Program-made: the position numbers and the translations under genes | Notes under the pieces: model-generated | The model's database searches: none | What the model was told of the DNA's origin: nothing | Seen by the model: the letters and a program-made list of their open reading frames with translations, nothing else | NCBI GenBank assembly: GCA_026391115.1 | Contig: JAPLER010000187.1 | Coordinates: 1 to 9,645, forward strand | DNA from: Bacteroidota bacterium | GTDB taxonomy: Bacteria > Bacteroidota > Bacteroidia > Chitinophagales > Chitinophagaceae | Direction of reading: 5' to 3' | Length of the DNA: 9,645 bases | In this document: one piece after another, positions 1 to 6,032 of the stretch | Position numbering within the stretch: the stretch's first letter is position 1 | Layout: the number at the start of each line of letters is the position of its first letter

Positions 1-278
1 ACATCTTGATAATTATTTTCATCCATCACAAAAATTTTATCAAAGCGAATAATATCTTCTCGCACAAATTTTCTGCATTGTTGTGTACTGATATCAATGC
101 CATTTTCTTTAGCTACTTTTATTGATAAATGATGAGGTTTTTCGCCAATATGATAACCTGCAGTGCCAGCACTATCAACAAACCAGTTCAAATTATATTG
201 TTTCGATTTGTGCTTTAAAATGCCTTCTGCTAAAGGGCTTCTACAAATATTGCCTAAACAAACCATTAATACTTTCAT
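1..278 (-). CDS. Low-molecular-weight protein tyrosine phosphatase (partial, C-terminus outside window)
   Basis: Reading leftward from the ATG at 278-276 gives 92 codons of an open frame that continues past the window edge. The protein begins MKVLMVCLGNICRSPLAEG. This holds the P-loop CX5R(S/T) of low-molecular-weight phosphatases, with the nucleophile Cys7 and phosphate-binding Arg13, followed by the family's DSAGT and a KENGIDIS segment. The family hydrolyses phosphotyrosine in the cytoplasm, and some members act on arginine phosphate or in polysaccharide regulation. The catalytic Asp of the DPY-type loop would lie downstream and is not visible. The fragment ends near MDENNYQD, which matches the family's MD-x-x-N segment. 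The gene is divergent from the TonB gene, with 152 bases between the two starts. Family assignment is firm; the physiological substrate cannot be told. Confidence 0.93.
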   Translation of the reverse strand, partial: MKVLMVCLGNICRSPLAEGILKHKSKQYNLNWFVDSAGTAGYHIGEKPHHLSIKVAKENGIDISTQQCRKFVREDIIRFDKIFVMDENNYQD

Positions 279-282
279 ACAA

Positions 283-314
283 CAAAATTAATAATACACA
301 CTACTTTTTGTAAA
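283..314 (-). promoter_or_regulatory. Possible Bacteroidota-type promoter of the phosphatase gene
   Basis: On the minus strand TAATTTTG (290 to 283) fits the Bacteroidota -7 consensus TAnnTTTG. A TTTA (314 to 311) lies 20 bases upstream, a 3-of-4 match to the -33 TTTG. Only four bases separate the -7 box from the ATG, so transcription would begin at or very close to the start codon and the mRNA would be nearly leaderless. In such AT-rich DNA a chance match is quite possible. Confidence 0.35.
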
Positions 315-430
315 TAAGATTTTTAAATAGTTAGAAATAGTTTATGGAAAATATTCAGTTAATATATCTAATAAGCAACAGCTGTTAAACAAAAATTATC
401 TCTTCATCACTCTAATTCTTTAATAAGAAA

Positions 431-1270
431 ATGAGTAAAAAATTATTTACAATGAAACCAGAAAATATTTTAAAAACAGATTGGCTTGATATTTTATTTG
501 AAAACAAAAACAAAAATTATGGAGCTTACAATTTGCGTAAATTTTATAATGACAGGCTAAAAAAATCGCTTGGTATTACAGCATTATTAGTTTTAGTTTT
601 TGCAGGATTGCAAAGCTGGAAAACACCTAAAAAGACTGTTACATTTGAATTTGGAGAAACAACTTTAGTTGATTTGAAAAATTATAAAACCGAATCGCCA
701 AAACCAAAAGAAGCAGAGAAACCAAAACCAAAGCACGAAATGAATGAAGTAAAAGTTACAACTCCTGTTATTGTACCAAAAGAATTTGCAGACCCAATTC
801 CAACAGTTGAAGCAATTGATACATCTGCAATTGGCTTTAAAAATAATTTTAGTGGGGGTAGAGATTCAGGTTTAGTAGGAGTGGATCCTGGTAAACCAGA
901 TGATAAAGGGTTGCCAAAAGGAAATATTGATGTAATAAAAAGTACAGATGATACTGAAATTGTTCTCAATCCATCTGTAATGCCAGAATTTAATGGAGGT
1001 ATTGATGCTTTAAAGAATTTTATGCTAAGAAACCTTCGTCAGCCAGATGATATTGAACAAGGTGAAAAAGTTGTTGTAATTGTAAAATTTGTCGTAGATA
1101 AATATGGCAATATCAAAGATTCAGATATTGTGCAAAGTGGCAGAGAAGACCTTGATGCAGAAGTTTTGCGTGTTATTAATAAAATGCCAAGTTGGAAACC
1201 TGGATTGCAAAATGGATATCCTGTTGCTGCCTATTTTAAAATGCCTGTTAGTTTTATAAATAATAATTAA
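431..1270 (+). CDS. tonB: TonB-family energy transducer protein
   Basis: A 279-residue TonB homologue that would carry proton-motive energy from an ExbB/ExbD complex in the inner membrane to TonB-dependent receptors in the outer membrane. Residues 1-45 are a charged cytoplasmic segment (DWLDILFENKNKNYGAYNLR) typical of Bacteroidota TonB proteins. Residues about 46-62 form the single membrane anchor. Residues about 88-103 are Pro/Lys-rich (KPKEAEKPKPKH), the usual periplasm-spanning linker. Residues about 181-276 are the TonB C-terminal domain, with a PEFNGG start, a VVIVKFVVDKYGNI strand pair and SWKPGLQNGYPV. A later Met at residue 8 is a possible alternative start; 431 is chosen because an A-rich leader precedes it. 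No exbB or exbD is adjacent: the upstream neighbour is the divergent phosphatase gene. This could be one of several TonB paralogues in the genome. Confidence 0.92.
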   Translation: MSKKLFTMKPENILKTDWLDILFENKNKNYGAYNLRKFYNDRLKKSLGITALLVLVFAGLQSWKTPKKTVTFEFGETTLVDLKNYKTESPKPKEAEKPKPKHEMNEVKVTTPVIVPKEFADPIPTVEAIDTSAIGFKNNFSGGRDSGLVGVDPGKPDDKGLPKGNIDVIKSTDDTEIVLNPSVMPEFNGGIDALKNFMLRNLRQPDDIEQGEKVVVIVKFVVDKYGNIKDSDIVQSGREDLDAEVLRVINKMPSWKPGLQNGYPVAAYFKMPVSFINNN

Positions 1271-1275
1271 ATTAC

Positions 1276-1382
1276 TTAGTCACAAATACTTGATGTAATT
1301 AATATTTATCAACTCAAACCATTGCGAAGCAAAAAATATGGCTTTATGCAAGGTTTAAATATGATTAGGTATTTGTGACTAA
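1276..1382. repeat. 107-bp imperfect inverted-repeat (multi-stem hairpin) element
   Basis: A perfect 14-bp inverted repeat (TTAGTCACAAATAC at 1276-1289, GTATTTGTGACTAA at 1369-1382) bounds the gap after tonB. As RNA the outer stem extends inward by five more pairs including two G-U (1290-1294 with 1364-1368). Nested stems follow: ATATTTA 1302-1308 with TAAATAT 1356-1362; AACC 1317-1320 with GGTT 1352-1355; TTGC 1322-1325 with GCAA 1348-1351 across a bulged A; and AAGC 1327-1330 with GCTT 1341-1344 closing a 10-base loop. The whole element folds end to end as one long hairpin. It could be a MITE-like or REP-like repeat, a structured RNA or an mRNA processing signal. There is no clear target-site duplication and no T-run directly after it, so it is not a standard terminator. 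Confidence 0.7.
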
Positions 1383-1412
1383 TATTTTCCCCATAAATTG
1401 CAGCCTTAATTT

Positions 1413-1646
1413 ATGAACCAAGATTTTAGAGAAAAAAACAAGAAAGGATTTGATGTCTTACAATCTGTACGTCATTTTACAATGGCAATACTATTTGTGG
1501 CAATGGGTGTATTACTTTTTGCAGCAGATAAATATCATATAACCCAATTGTTAGAGTTTGATAAAACATTCAGATATATTTTTGGTAGTATTTGTATGTT
1601 ATATGGTGCATTTAGATTGTATAGAGGTTTAAAGAAAGATTATTAA
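1413..1646 (+). CDS. Small two-helix membrane protein, function unknown
   Basis: This 77-residue protein has a charged N-terminus (MNQDFREKNKKG), two hydrophobic helices at about residues 23-42 and 53-69 separated by a short polar loop, and a basic C-terminus (YRGLKKDY). That pattern suggests an inner-membrane hairpin with both ends in the cytoplasm. I do not recognise a named family. Its stop codon shares one base with the start of the next gene (TAATG at 1644-1648), which indicates translational coupling to the PstS-like lipoprotein. It follows the hairpin element by 30 bases. The tight coupling, and the presence of convincing helices despite the small size, make it likely to be a real gene. 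Confidence 0.8.
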   Translation: MNQDFREKNKKGFDVLQSVRHFTMAILFVAMGVLLFAADKYHITQLLEFDKTFRYIFGSICMLYGAFRLYRGLKKDY

Positions 1647-2560
1647 TGAAAAGAATACTAGCTTTTGTTGTGGCATTAGTGTTATTGTCTTGTTCATCAA
1701 ATAGTGATGAGATAAAGCATCAACAATCGCTTAACGCTGATACTGTGGATAGTGGATACATTAATATTAGTGTTGATGTAAGCTTTAAAGAAGTAATTGA
1801 TGAACATCTTAAAGTGTTTACTGCAATTCATCCAAAAGCTAAAATTAATATTCATTATAAAAGTGAGGTTGATTGTTTTAAAGATTTAATGAAAGATTCT
1901 ACACGCTTGATTATTGTTGCAAGAGGCTTAACTAAACAAGAGTCTGATTATTATTATAATTCACTTTCTTTTAAACCTTATTACTCAAAAGTTGCTTATG
2001 ATGCTGTTGCTGCCATTGTAAACATTAATAATAACGACACACTGTTTACTTTTGATGAAATTAAGAATACATTGTCAGGAAAAAAGCAATACACAGTTAT
2101 TTTAGATGGCACAAATGCAACTAGTACTGTTAGGTTTTTACAAGATAGTGTTTTAGCTGGAGGTAAATTTGGTGTTAATGTAGTTGCTGTAAATGGAGTT
2201 GATAGTGTAATTGAAAGCATTAAAAAAACACCTAATGCAATCGGATTTGTAAGTAATGCATATTTAAGTAATCAATACGACACAAAGCAAGTTGAAAATT
2301 TAAAAAAAATAAAATTAGCTTTGCTTGAGTGTGTTAGATGCGATGAAAAAGGTTATTACGCAAAAGCCTCTCAAGCAACATTGCAATATGGTCAATATCC
2401 ATTGGCAAGGCCAATATATTATATTGTGAAAGAAAATTGGGAGGGACTTGGCACAGGATTTGGCAAGTTCTTAACTAGCGAGCCAGGACAGCTTATTTTT
2501 AGAAGAAGTTGCCTAGTACCAGCTAAAATGAATTTTAATCAGAGACAAACTAAATTATAG
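1646..2560 (+). CDS. PstS-like phosphate-family substrate-binding lipoprotein
   Basis: A 304-residue periplasmic binding protein of the PstS-like superfamily. It starts with a lipoprotein signal peptide ending in the lipobox LLSC, with the acylated Cys at residue 16. After it, ISVDVSFKEVIDEHLKVF (about 41-58) resembles the first ligand-binding loop of the family. LFTFDEIKNTLSG (133-145), the PNAIGFVS strand (196-203), YPLARPIYYIVK (251-262) and the SEPGQ helix (278-282) match its second lobe. No pstC, pstA or pstB is nearby, so a role as the binding subunit of a Pst importer is not supported by context. Its neighbours are TonB, a small membrane protein and a TPR protein, which suggests a membrane-anchored ligand sensor or uptake accessory. 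Phosphate specificity is not shown by the sequence. Confidence 0.82.
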   Translation: MKRILAFVVALVLLSCSSNSDEIKHQQSLNADTVDSGYINISVDVSFKEVIDEHLKVFTAIHPKAKINIHYKSEVDCFKDLMKDSTRLIIVARGLTKQESDYYYNSLSFKPYYSKVAYDAVAAIVNINNNDTLFTFDEIKNTLSGKKQYTVILDGTNATSTVRFLQDSVLAGGKFGVNVVAVNGVDSVIESIKKTPNAIGFVSNAYLSNQYDTKQVENLKKIKLALLECVRCDEKGYYAKASQATLQYGQYPLARPIYYIVKENWEGLGTGFGKFLTSEPGQLIFRRSCLVPAKMNFNQRQTKL

Positions 2561-2582
2561 TACGTATTAATAAAACAAGAAA

Positions 2583-4349
2583 ATGAAAAAAACAATCTGC
2601 TCTTTATCCTTATTGCTTATTGTGGCAACTTCTTTTGCACAAAGTATTGGCGATGCAACTAAGTTGTTGTGGTATGGTAAAAACAAATCTGCAAAAGAAA
2701 TGTTGCAAAAAATGTATACTGCGAATAGCAACGATGCAAGCACAGTTTATTGGCTTGGTCAGTCTATGATTGTAGTAGATGATGTTGCTGGGGCAAAAGC
2801 ACTCTATCAAAAATCTTTGCAATCTGGTGTAAATGATGCTTTGCTTTTTATTGGTATGGCACATATAGATTTACTTGAAGGCGGTGATTGGAATGCTGCA
2901 AATCAAAAATTTGAAAGTGCAATAACAACAACAACTGAAACACGTGGAAAAAATAAAGGCAAATCTCCTGTTGCAATATATAATGCAATTGGAAGAGCCA
3001 ATTCTATTGGTCATTTAATAAAAGATGGTAGCAGTAAATTTGGTAATCCAGATTATGCAATTGAAAAATTAAAAATTGCAAAAGATGTCGATGCTACAAA
3101 TACAGATTGCTTTATTTACATGGGTTTGTGTTACAGAAAAATGGGTGGCGATTTTGGGGGGGATGCACAAAAATCTTATATGGAAGCATTGCAAAGAAAT
3201 CCAAACAATGCAGTAGCTAATCATTATATTGGTAAAATTTATCAAAGCCAACAAAACAAACCTGCAATGGAGCAATATTTCAATGCTGCACTTGCAAATG
3301 ATATTGCTTATGCCCCAGTTTATTTAGATTACTACAAATATTATTCTAATAGAGATGTAACAGTTGCTAAAGAAAATATTGAAAAATATTTGCAGTATGC
3401 AGACAAGGACTGTAACAACGACTACTTCTATGCAGACTATTTATTTCAGGCAGGAAAATTCGCTGAAAGTTTGGCAAAAGCTAAGGAGCTAGAAAATAGC
3501 GATTGCAAAAATCGTGTTCCTGTTTTATATGCTTATAATTACGATAGAACAAATGATTCCACTCAGGCAAAAGCAAACATTGAAAAGTTTTTAAGCAATA
3601 CACCGGCAGATAAAATTTTACCAAGCGATTATGATATTGCAGTAAAAATATTGTCAAAATTTACAGGTACAGAATTGCAAACTATTGGTTACATTAATAA
3701 AATGATGGAACTAGATAATTCAAAAAATGTTCAGTTAGAAGGATTGGGAAAAATTGCAGATTTATATGGTAAATCAAAAAATTATTTAGAACAAATTAAG
3801 ACAATTCAAAAAATAGGAGAGGTGAGAGGAAGTGTTACAGAATCTGACTATTACAAAATGAGTAATGCAGCCCAATCTGCAAAAGATTTTAATTTAGGAT
3901 TAGATATTGCAAAAAAATATATTGCTGCTTTTCCAGACAAACCACAGCCTGCAAGTTTTTATAGAAAGGCAGCATTGGGTTTAGATCCAGATTCTACTAA
4001 AGGAACTGCAATACCTGCTTTAGTTGAATTAAATTCTTTACTTGAAAAAGATGTAGAAAAAAATAAAAAAGCATTGTTCAATAACTATTACTATATGCTA
4101 ATCTATTATGCAGATAAAGCAAAAGATTATCCTAAAGGAATAGAAACACTTGACAAAATGTTAGTGTTATTTCCAACTACAGGAGAGGAAAATGATTTTA
4201 TCATTAAGCAAAAAGCTAACCTTCAAAAATTAATGGCAAATCCAAAAGCACCATCAACCCCAAAAACTCCAACAAACCCTAAAACACCTACTAAATCTAC
4301 AGGTGCTACAACAAATGTGAAAAAAGAAGATAAATCAAAAAAAAAGTAA
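2583..4349 (+). CDS. Exported tetratricopeptide-repeat protein
   Basis: This 588-residue protein has a signal peptide, MKKTICSLSLLLIVATSFAQ, with cleavage expected near residues 19-20, so it works in the periplasm or at the outer membrane. From about residue 22 to 550 it is an all-helical array of TPR-like motifs. The clearest are around 50-90 (AKALYQKSLQSGVNDALLFIGMAH) and 160-250 (NAVANHYIGKIYQSQQNKPAMEQYFNAAL). The last 35 residues are a low-complexity Pro/Thr/Lys tail with repeated PKTPT units, ending KKEDKSKKK. TPR arrays are protein-binding scaffolds; the partner is unknown. It lies 22 bases after the PstS-like gene and is the last gene before the terminator, so it is probably in the same transcription unit. 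A run of seven G (3156-3162) lies inside the reading frame. Confidence 0.88.
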   Translation: MKKTICSLSLLLIVATSFAQSIGDATKLLWYGKNKSAKEMLQKMYTANSNDASTVYWLGQSMIVVDDVAGAKALYQKSLQSGVNDALLFIGMAHIDLLEGGDWNAANQKFESAITTTTETRGKNKGKSPVAIYNAIGRANSIGHLIKDGSSKFGNPDYAIEKLKIAKDVDATNTDCFIYMGLCYRKMGGDFGGDAQKSYMEALQRNPNNAVANHYIGKIYQSQQNKPAMEQYFNAALANDIAYAPVYLDYYKYYSNRDVTVAKENIEKYLQYADKDCNNDYFYADYLFQAGKFAESLAKAKELENSDCKNRVPVLYAYNYDRTNDSTQAKANIEKFLSNTPADKILPSDYDIAVKILSKFTGTELQTIGYINKMMELDNSKNVQLEGLGKIADLYGKSKNYLEQIKTIQKIGEVRGSVTESDYYKMSNAAQSAKDFNLGLDIAKKYIAAFPDKPQPASFYRKAALGLDPDSTKGTAIPALVELNSLLEKDVEKNKKALFNNYYYMLIYYADKAKDYPKGIETLDKMLVLFPTTGEENDFIIKQKANLQKLMANPKAPSTPKTPTNPKTPTKSTGATTNVKKEDKSKKK

Positions 4350-4367
4350 AGACCAAATCTTAATAAA

Positions 4368-4397
4368 AAAAACTCCCTTCTTAGTAAGGGAGTTTTT
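4368..4397 (+). terminator. Rho-independent terminator after the TPR gene
   Basis: A 12-bp perfect stem (AAAAACTCCCTT at 4368-4379 with AAGGGAGTTTTT at 4386-4397) has a 6-base loop, CTTAGT. The right arm ends in five T and the left arm begins with a run of A, so it could also act on the other strand. It lies 18 bases after the TPR stop codon and separates the envelope gene set from the nuo operon. Confidence 0.93.
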
Positions 4398-4399
4398 AA

Positions 4400-4426
4400 T
4401 TTGTATTTAGTACACAACTATATTTG
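4400..4426 (+). promoter_or_regulatory. Probable primary sigma-factor promoter of the nuo operon
   Basis: TATATTTG at 4419-4426 matches the Bacteroidota -7 consensus TAnnTTTG exactly. A TTTG at 4400-4403 can serve as the -33 element, although the 15-base spacer is a little short for the 17-23 usually reported. Transcription would start near 4430, giving a leader of about 12-15 bases before the nuoA ATG at 4444. Its position directly behind the terminator supports the call. Confidence 0.6.
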
Positions 4427-4443
4427 CTCACCCAAAAAATAAT

Positions 4444-4845
4444 ATGGCTTTTTTATTAAATATTAGTACAGCTTCAAACTATTTACCTATAGCAATTCAG
4501 CTCATTTTTGCAGTGGGATTTGTCGGTACAATGCTAGCCCTTTCTGCAATTGCTGGACCCAAGCGTAAAACAAAAGATAAATTAGAAACATTTGCTAGTG
4601 GTATAGAGCATCATGGTGATGCTAGAGCACCAATGGCAGTAAAGTATTTTTTAATTGCTATCTTGTTTGTGTTGTTTGATGTTGAAGTAATTTTTTTCTA
4701 TCCTTACGCAGTAAATTTTAGAGAGTTTGCAGCAGATCCTGCAATGGGCTGGAAAACTTTTTTGGCAGTGTTAATGTTTGTAGCTTTTTTTCTGATAGGT
4801 TTCTATTACATTATCAAAAAAGGTGCATTGAAGTGGGAAGACTAA
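4444..4845 (+). CDS. nuoA: NADH-quinone oxidoreductase subunit A
   Basis: A 133-residue membrane subunit of respiratory complex I, which couples NADH oxidation and quinone reduction to ion pumping. Three transmembrane helices are visible at about residues 13-36, 66-89 and 103-124. The second carries the family hallmark FVLFDVEVIFFYPYAV with the buried acids Asp79 and Glu81. The loop between helices 1 and 2 (LETFASGIEHHGDAR), which lies near the quinone cavity, is recognisable, with Ser at the position that is Cys in many homologues. The C-terminus GALKWED matches the family's GAL-x-W ending. Length is normal. It is the first gene of the nuo operon, 18 bases after the -7 box. Confidence 0.97.
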   Translation: MAFLLNISTASNYLPIAIQLIFAVGFVGTMLALSAIAGPKRKTKDKLETFASGIEHHGDARAPMAVKYFLIAILFVLFDVEVIFFYPYAVNFREFAADPAMGWKTFLAVLMFVAFFLIGFYYIIKKGALKWED

Positions 4846-4867
4846 ATAATTATAAATTTTAAATGTT

Positions 4868-4916
4868 AAATGTTGAATTGGTGTCATTAAAAATTCAACA
4901 TTAAAAATTCAACATT
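4868..4916. repeat. A/T-rich tandem and inverted repeat between nuoA and nuoB
   Basis: The 76-base nuoA-nuoB gap holds two head-to-tail copies of a 14-base unit AAAAATTCAACATT (4889-4902 and 4903-4916). An opposite-strand copy of the core (AATGTTGAATT) lies at 4869-4879. Either direct copy can pair with the inverted copy over 11 bp, giving two mutually exclusive hairpins, with loops of 12 or 26 bases. The repeat ends six bases before the nuoB start. Possible roles are setting mRNA stability or translation between cistrons, but it could simply be low-complexity expansion. Confidence 0.7.
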
Positions 4917-4921
4917 ATTTT

Positions 4922-5509
4922 ATGCGTCCAGTACGTTTTAATATTCATCCAAAAGAAGCAAAGTTAACCGATAGTATAATGGTTACTGAAGCTCCTGAAA
5001 GCTATAATGGCGAAGGGTTTATGACCACTCGTTTTGATAGAGTGATTGGCTTGGCTCGTAAAAATTCTATTTGGCCATTACCTTTTGCTACAAGTTGTTG
5101 TGGTATTGAATTTATGGCAACAATGGGCAGTCATTACGACCTTGCTCGTTTTGGAAGTGAGCGTGTTGGGTTTTCCCCACGTCAATGTGATTTGTTAATG
5201 GTAATGGGAACTATTTCTAAAAAAATGGCTCCAGTTCTTCGTCAAGTTTATTTACAAATGGCAGAACCACGTTGGGTGATTGCTGTAGGTGCTTGTGCAA
5301 GTAGTGGTGGTATTTTTGATACTTACAGTGTGTTGCAAGGTATAGATCAAGTGATTCCTGTAGATGTTTATGTGCCAGGTTGTCCGCCACGTCCTGAAGC
5401 TATTATTGATGGTGTGATGAGAATACAAGATTTAGTTCATAATGAAGGATTAAGAAGAAGAGGTAGCGAAAAATATCAAGAATTAATGAATAGTTATGGC
5501 ATTGAATAA
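4922..5509 (+). CDS. nuoB: NADH-quinone oxidoreductase subunit B
   Basis: A 195-residue complex I subunit that carries the terminal 4Fe-4S cluster N2, the direct electron donor to quinone. The cluster ligands are visible as the adjacent pair Cys59-Cys60 in TSCCGIEFM, Cys125 in GACASSGG and Cys154 in PGCPPRPEA. Between them lie the conserved DLARFGSERVGFSPRQCD stretch and MVMGTISKKMAP. The C-terminus LVHNEGLRRRGSEKYQ is charged and slightly extended. The N-terminal 35 residues before FDRVIGLARKNSIWP vary between species. An internal Met at residue 20 is an alternative start, but 4922 directly follows the A/T-rich repeat and gives the longest plausible frame. The 3' end overlaps nuoC by 14 bases, indicating translational coupling. 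Confidence 0.97.
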   Translation: MRPVRFNIHPKEAKLTDSIMVTEAPESYNGEGFMTTRFDRVIGLARKNSIWPLPFATSCCGIEFMATMGSHYDLARFGSERVGFSPRQCDLLMVMGTISKKMAPVLRQVYLQMAEPRWVIAVGACASSGGIFDTYSVLQGIDQVIPVDVYVPGCPPRPEAIIDGVMRIQDLVHNEGLRRRGSEKYQELMNSYGIE

Positions 5510-6002
5510 CGAAATTATAAAACAAAAACTAACTGAAAAATTTGGCGAATCTGTGTCAAATTTCGAAGAACAATTTGGTTTGCTTTCTTTTGAAACACCG
5601 AAAGAAATGAACTTAAAAGTGTTACAATTTTTGTATGATGATGAAACTTTGAAATTTAAATTTATGACAGACTTAACTGCTGTTCATTATCCTAAAGAAT
5701 TGGGTAGAGAGTTAGCAGTTGTCTATCATTTACATAATCTTACAGATAATGTTAGATTGAGATATAAAGTATTTACAAGTATAGAAAATACTGATGTTTT
5801 TACAGCATCAAAATTATTTAGTGCTGCTAATTGGATGGAAAGAGAAACCTACGATTTTTTTGGAATTAATTTCGTTGGTCATCCAAATCTAAAAAGAATT
5901 TTGAATGTAGATGAAATGGATTATTTTCCAATGAGAAAAGAATTTCCATTAGAAGATCAAACAAGAATTGATAAAGACGATGAAATGTTTGGAAGAGGAT
6001 AA
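5496..6002 (+). CDS. nuoC: NADH-quinone oxidoreductase subunit C
   Basis: A 168-residue homologue of the 30-kDa subunit of complex I, part of the peripheral arm where it packs against NuoD and NuoB. The family signature region is clear: ANWMERETYDFFGINFVGHPNLKRIL (residues 111-136) followed by FPMRKEFPLED (144-154). The first half (FMTDLTAVHYPK, then LAVVYHLHNL) is the usual alpha-beta domain. It is a separate gene and not a NuoCD fusion as in E. coli. The ATG at 5496 lies inside nuoB in another frame, and no other start fits the family, so ribosomes probably re-initiate after the nuoB stop. Confidence 0.97.
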   Translation: MALNNEIIKQKLTEKFGESVSNFEEQFGLLSFETPKEMNLKVLQFLYDDETLKFKFMTDLTAVHYPKELGRELAVVYHLHNLTDNVRLRYKVFTSIENTDVFTASKLFSAANWMERETYDFFGINFVGHPNLKRILNVDEMDYFPMRKEFPLEDQTRIDKDDEMFGRG

Positions 6003-6032
6003 TTAAATTATAAATTGTCGAATTAAAATTAA

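Noticed and set aside
122..313. Plus-strand 63-codon frame over the phosphatase gene.
   Set aside because: It is antisense to a well-supported phosphatase with its catalytic motif, and its translation shows no domain or membrane pattern of a real protein.
377..386. 10-bp palindrome AACAGCTGTT upstream of tonB as an operator.
   Set aside because: It is a single short palindrome with no second copy and no recognised regulator match, so chance occurrence is likely.
682..969. Minus-strand open frame opposite tonB, and similar antisense frames opposite the PstS-like, TPR, nuoD and nuoF genes.
   Set aside because: They lie wholly inside convincing genes, are low-complexity or Cys/Ser/Thr-rich, and show no family features.
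1276..1382. The hairpin after tonB as a Rho-independent terminator.
   Set aside because: The inner loop is 79 bases if only the perfect arms are counted, and no T-run follows directly. The sequence after it is AT-rich but mixed.
1646..2560. A Pst phosphate import operon.
   Set aside because: Only a PstS-like binding lipoprotein is present; no permease or ATPase gene is beside it, and its neighbours are TonB and TPR genes.
4591..4626. NuoA loop has Ser (FASGIE) where many homologues have Cys, as a possible loss of a key residue.
   Set aside because: From memory the E. coli subunit also has Ser there, and the rest of the loop and helix 2 acids are intact, so this is ordinary family variation.
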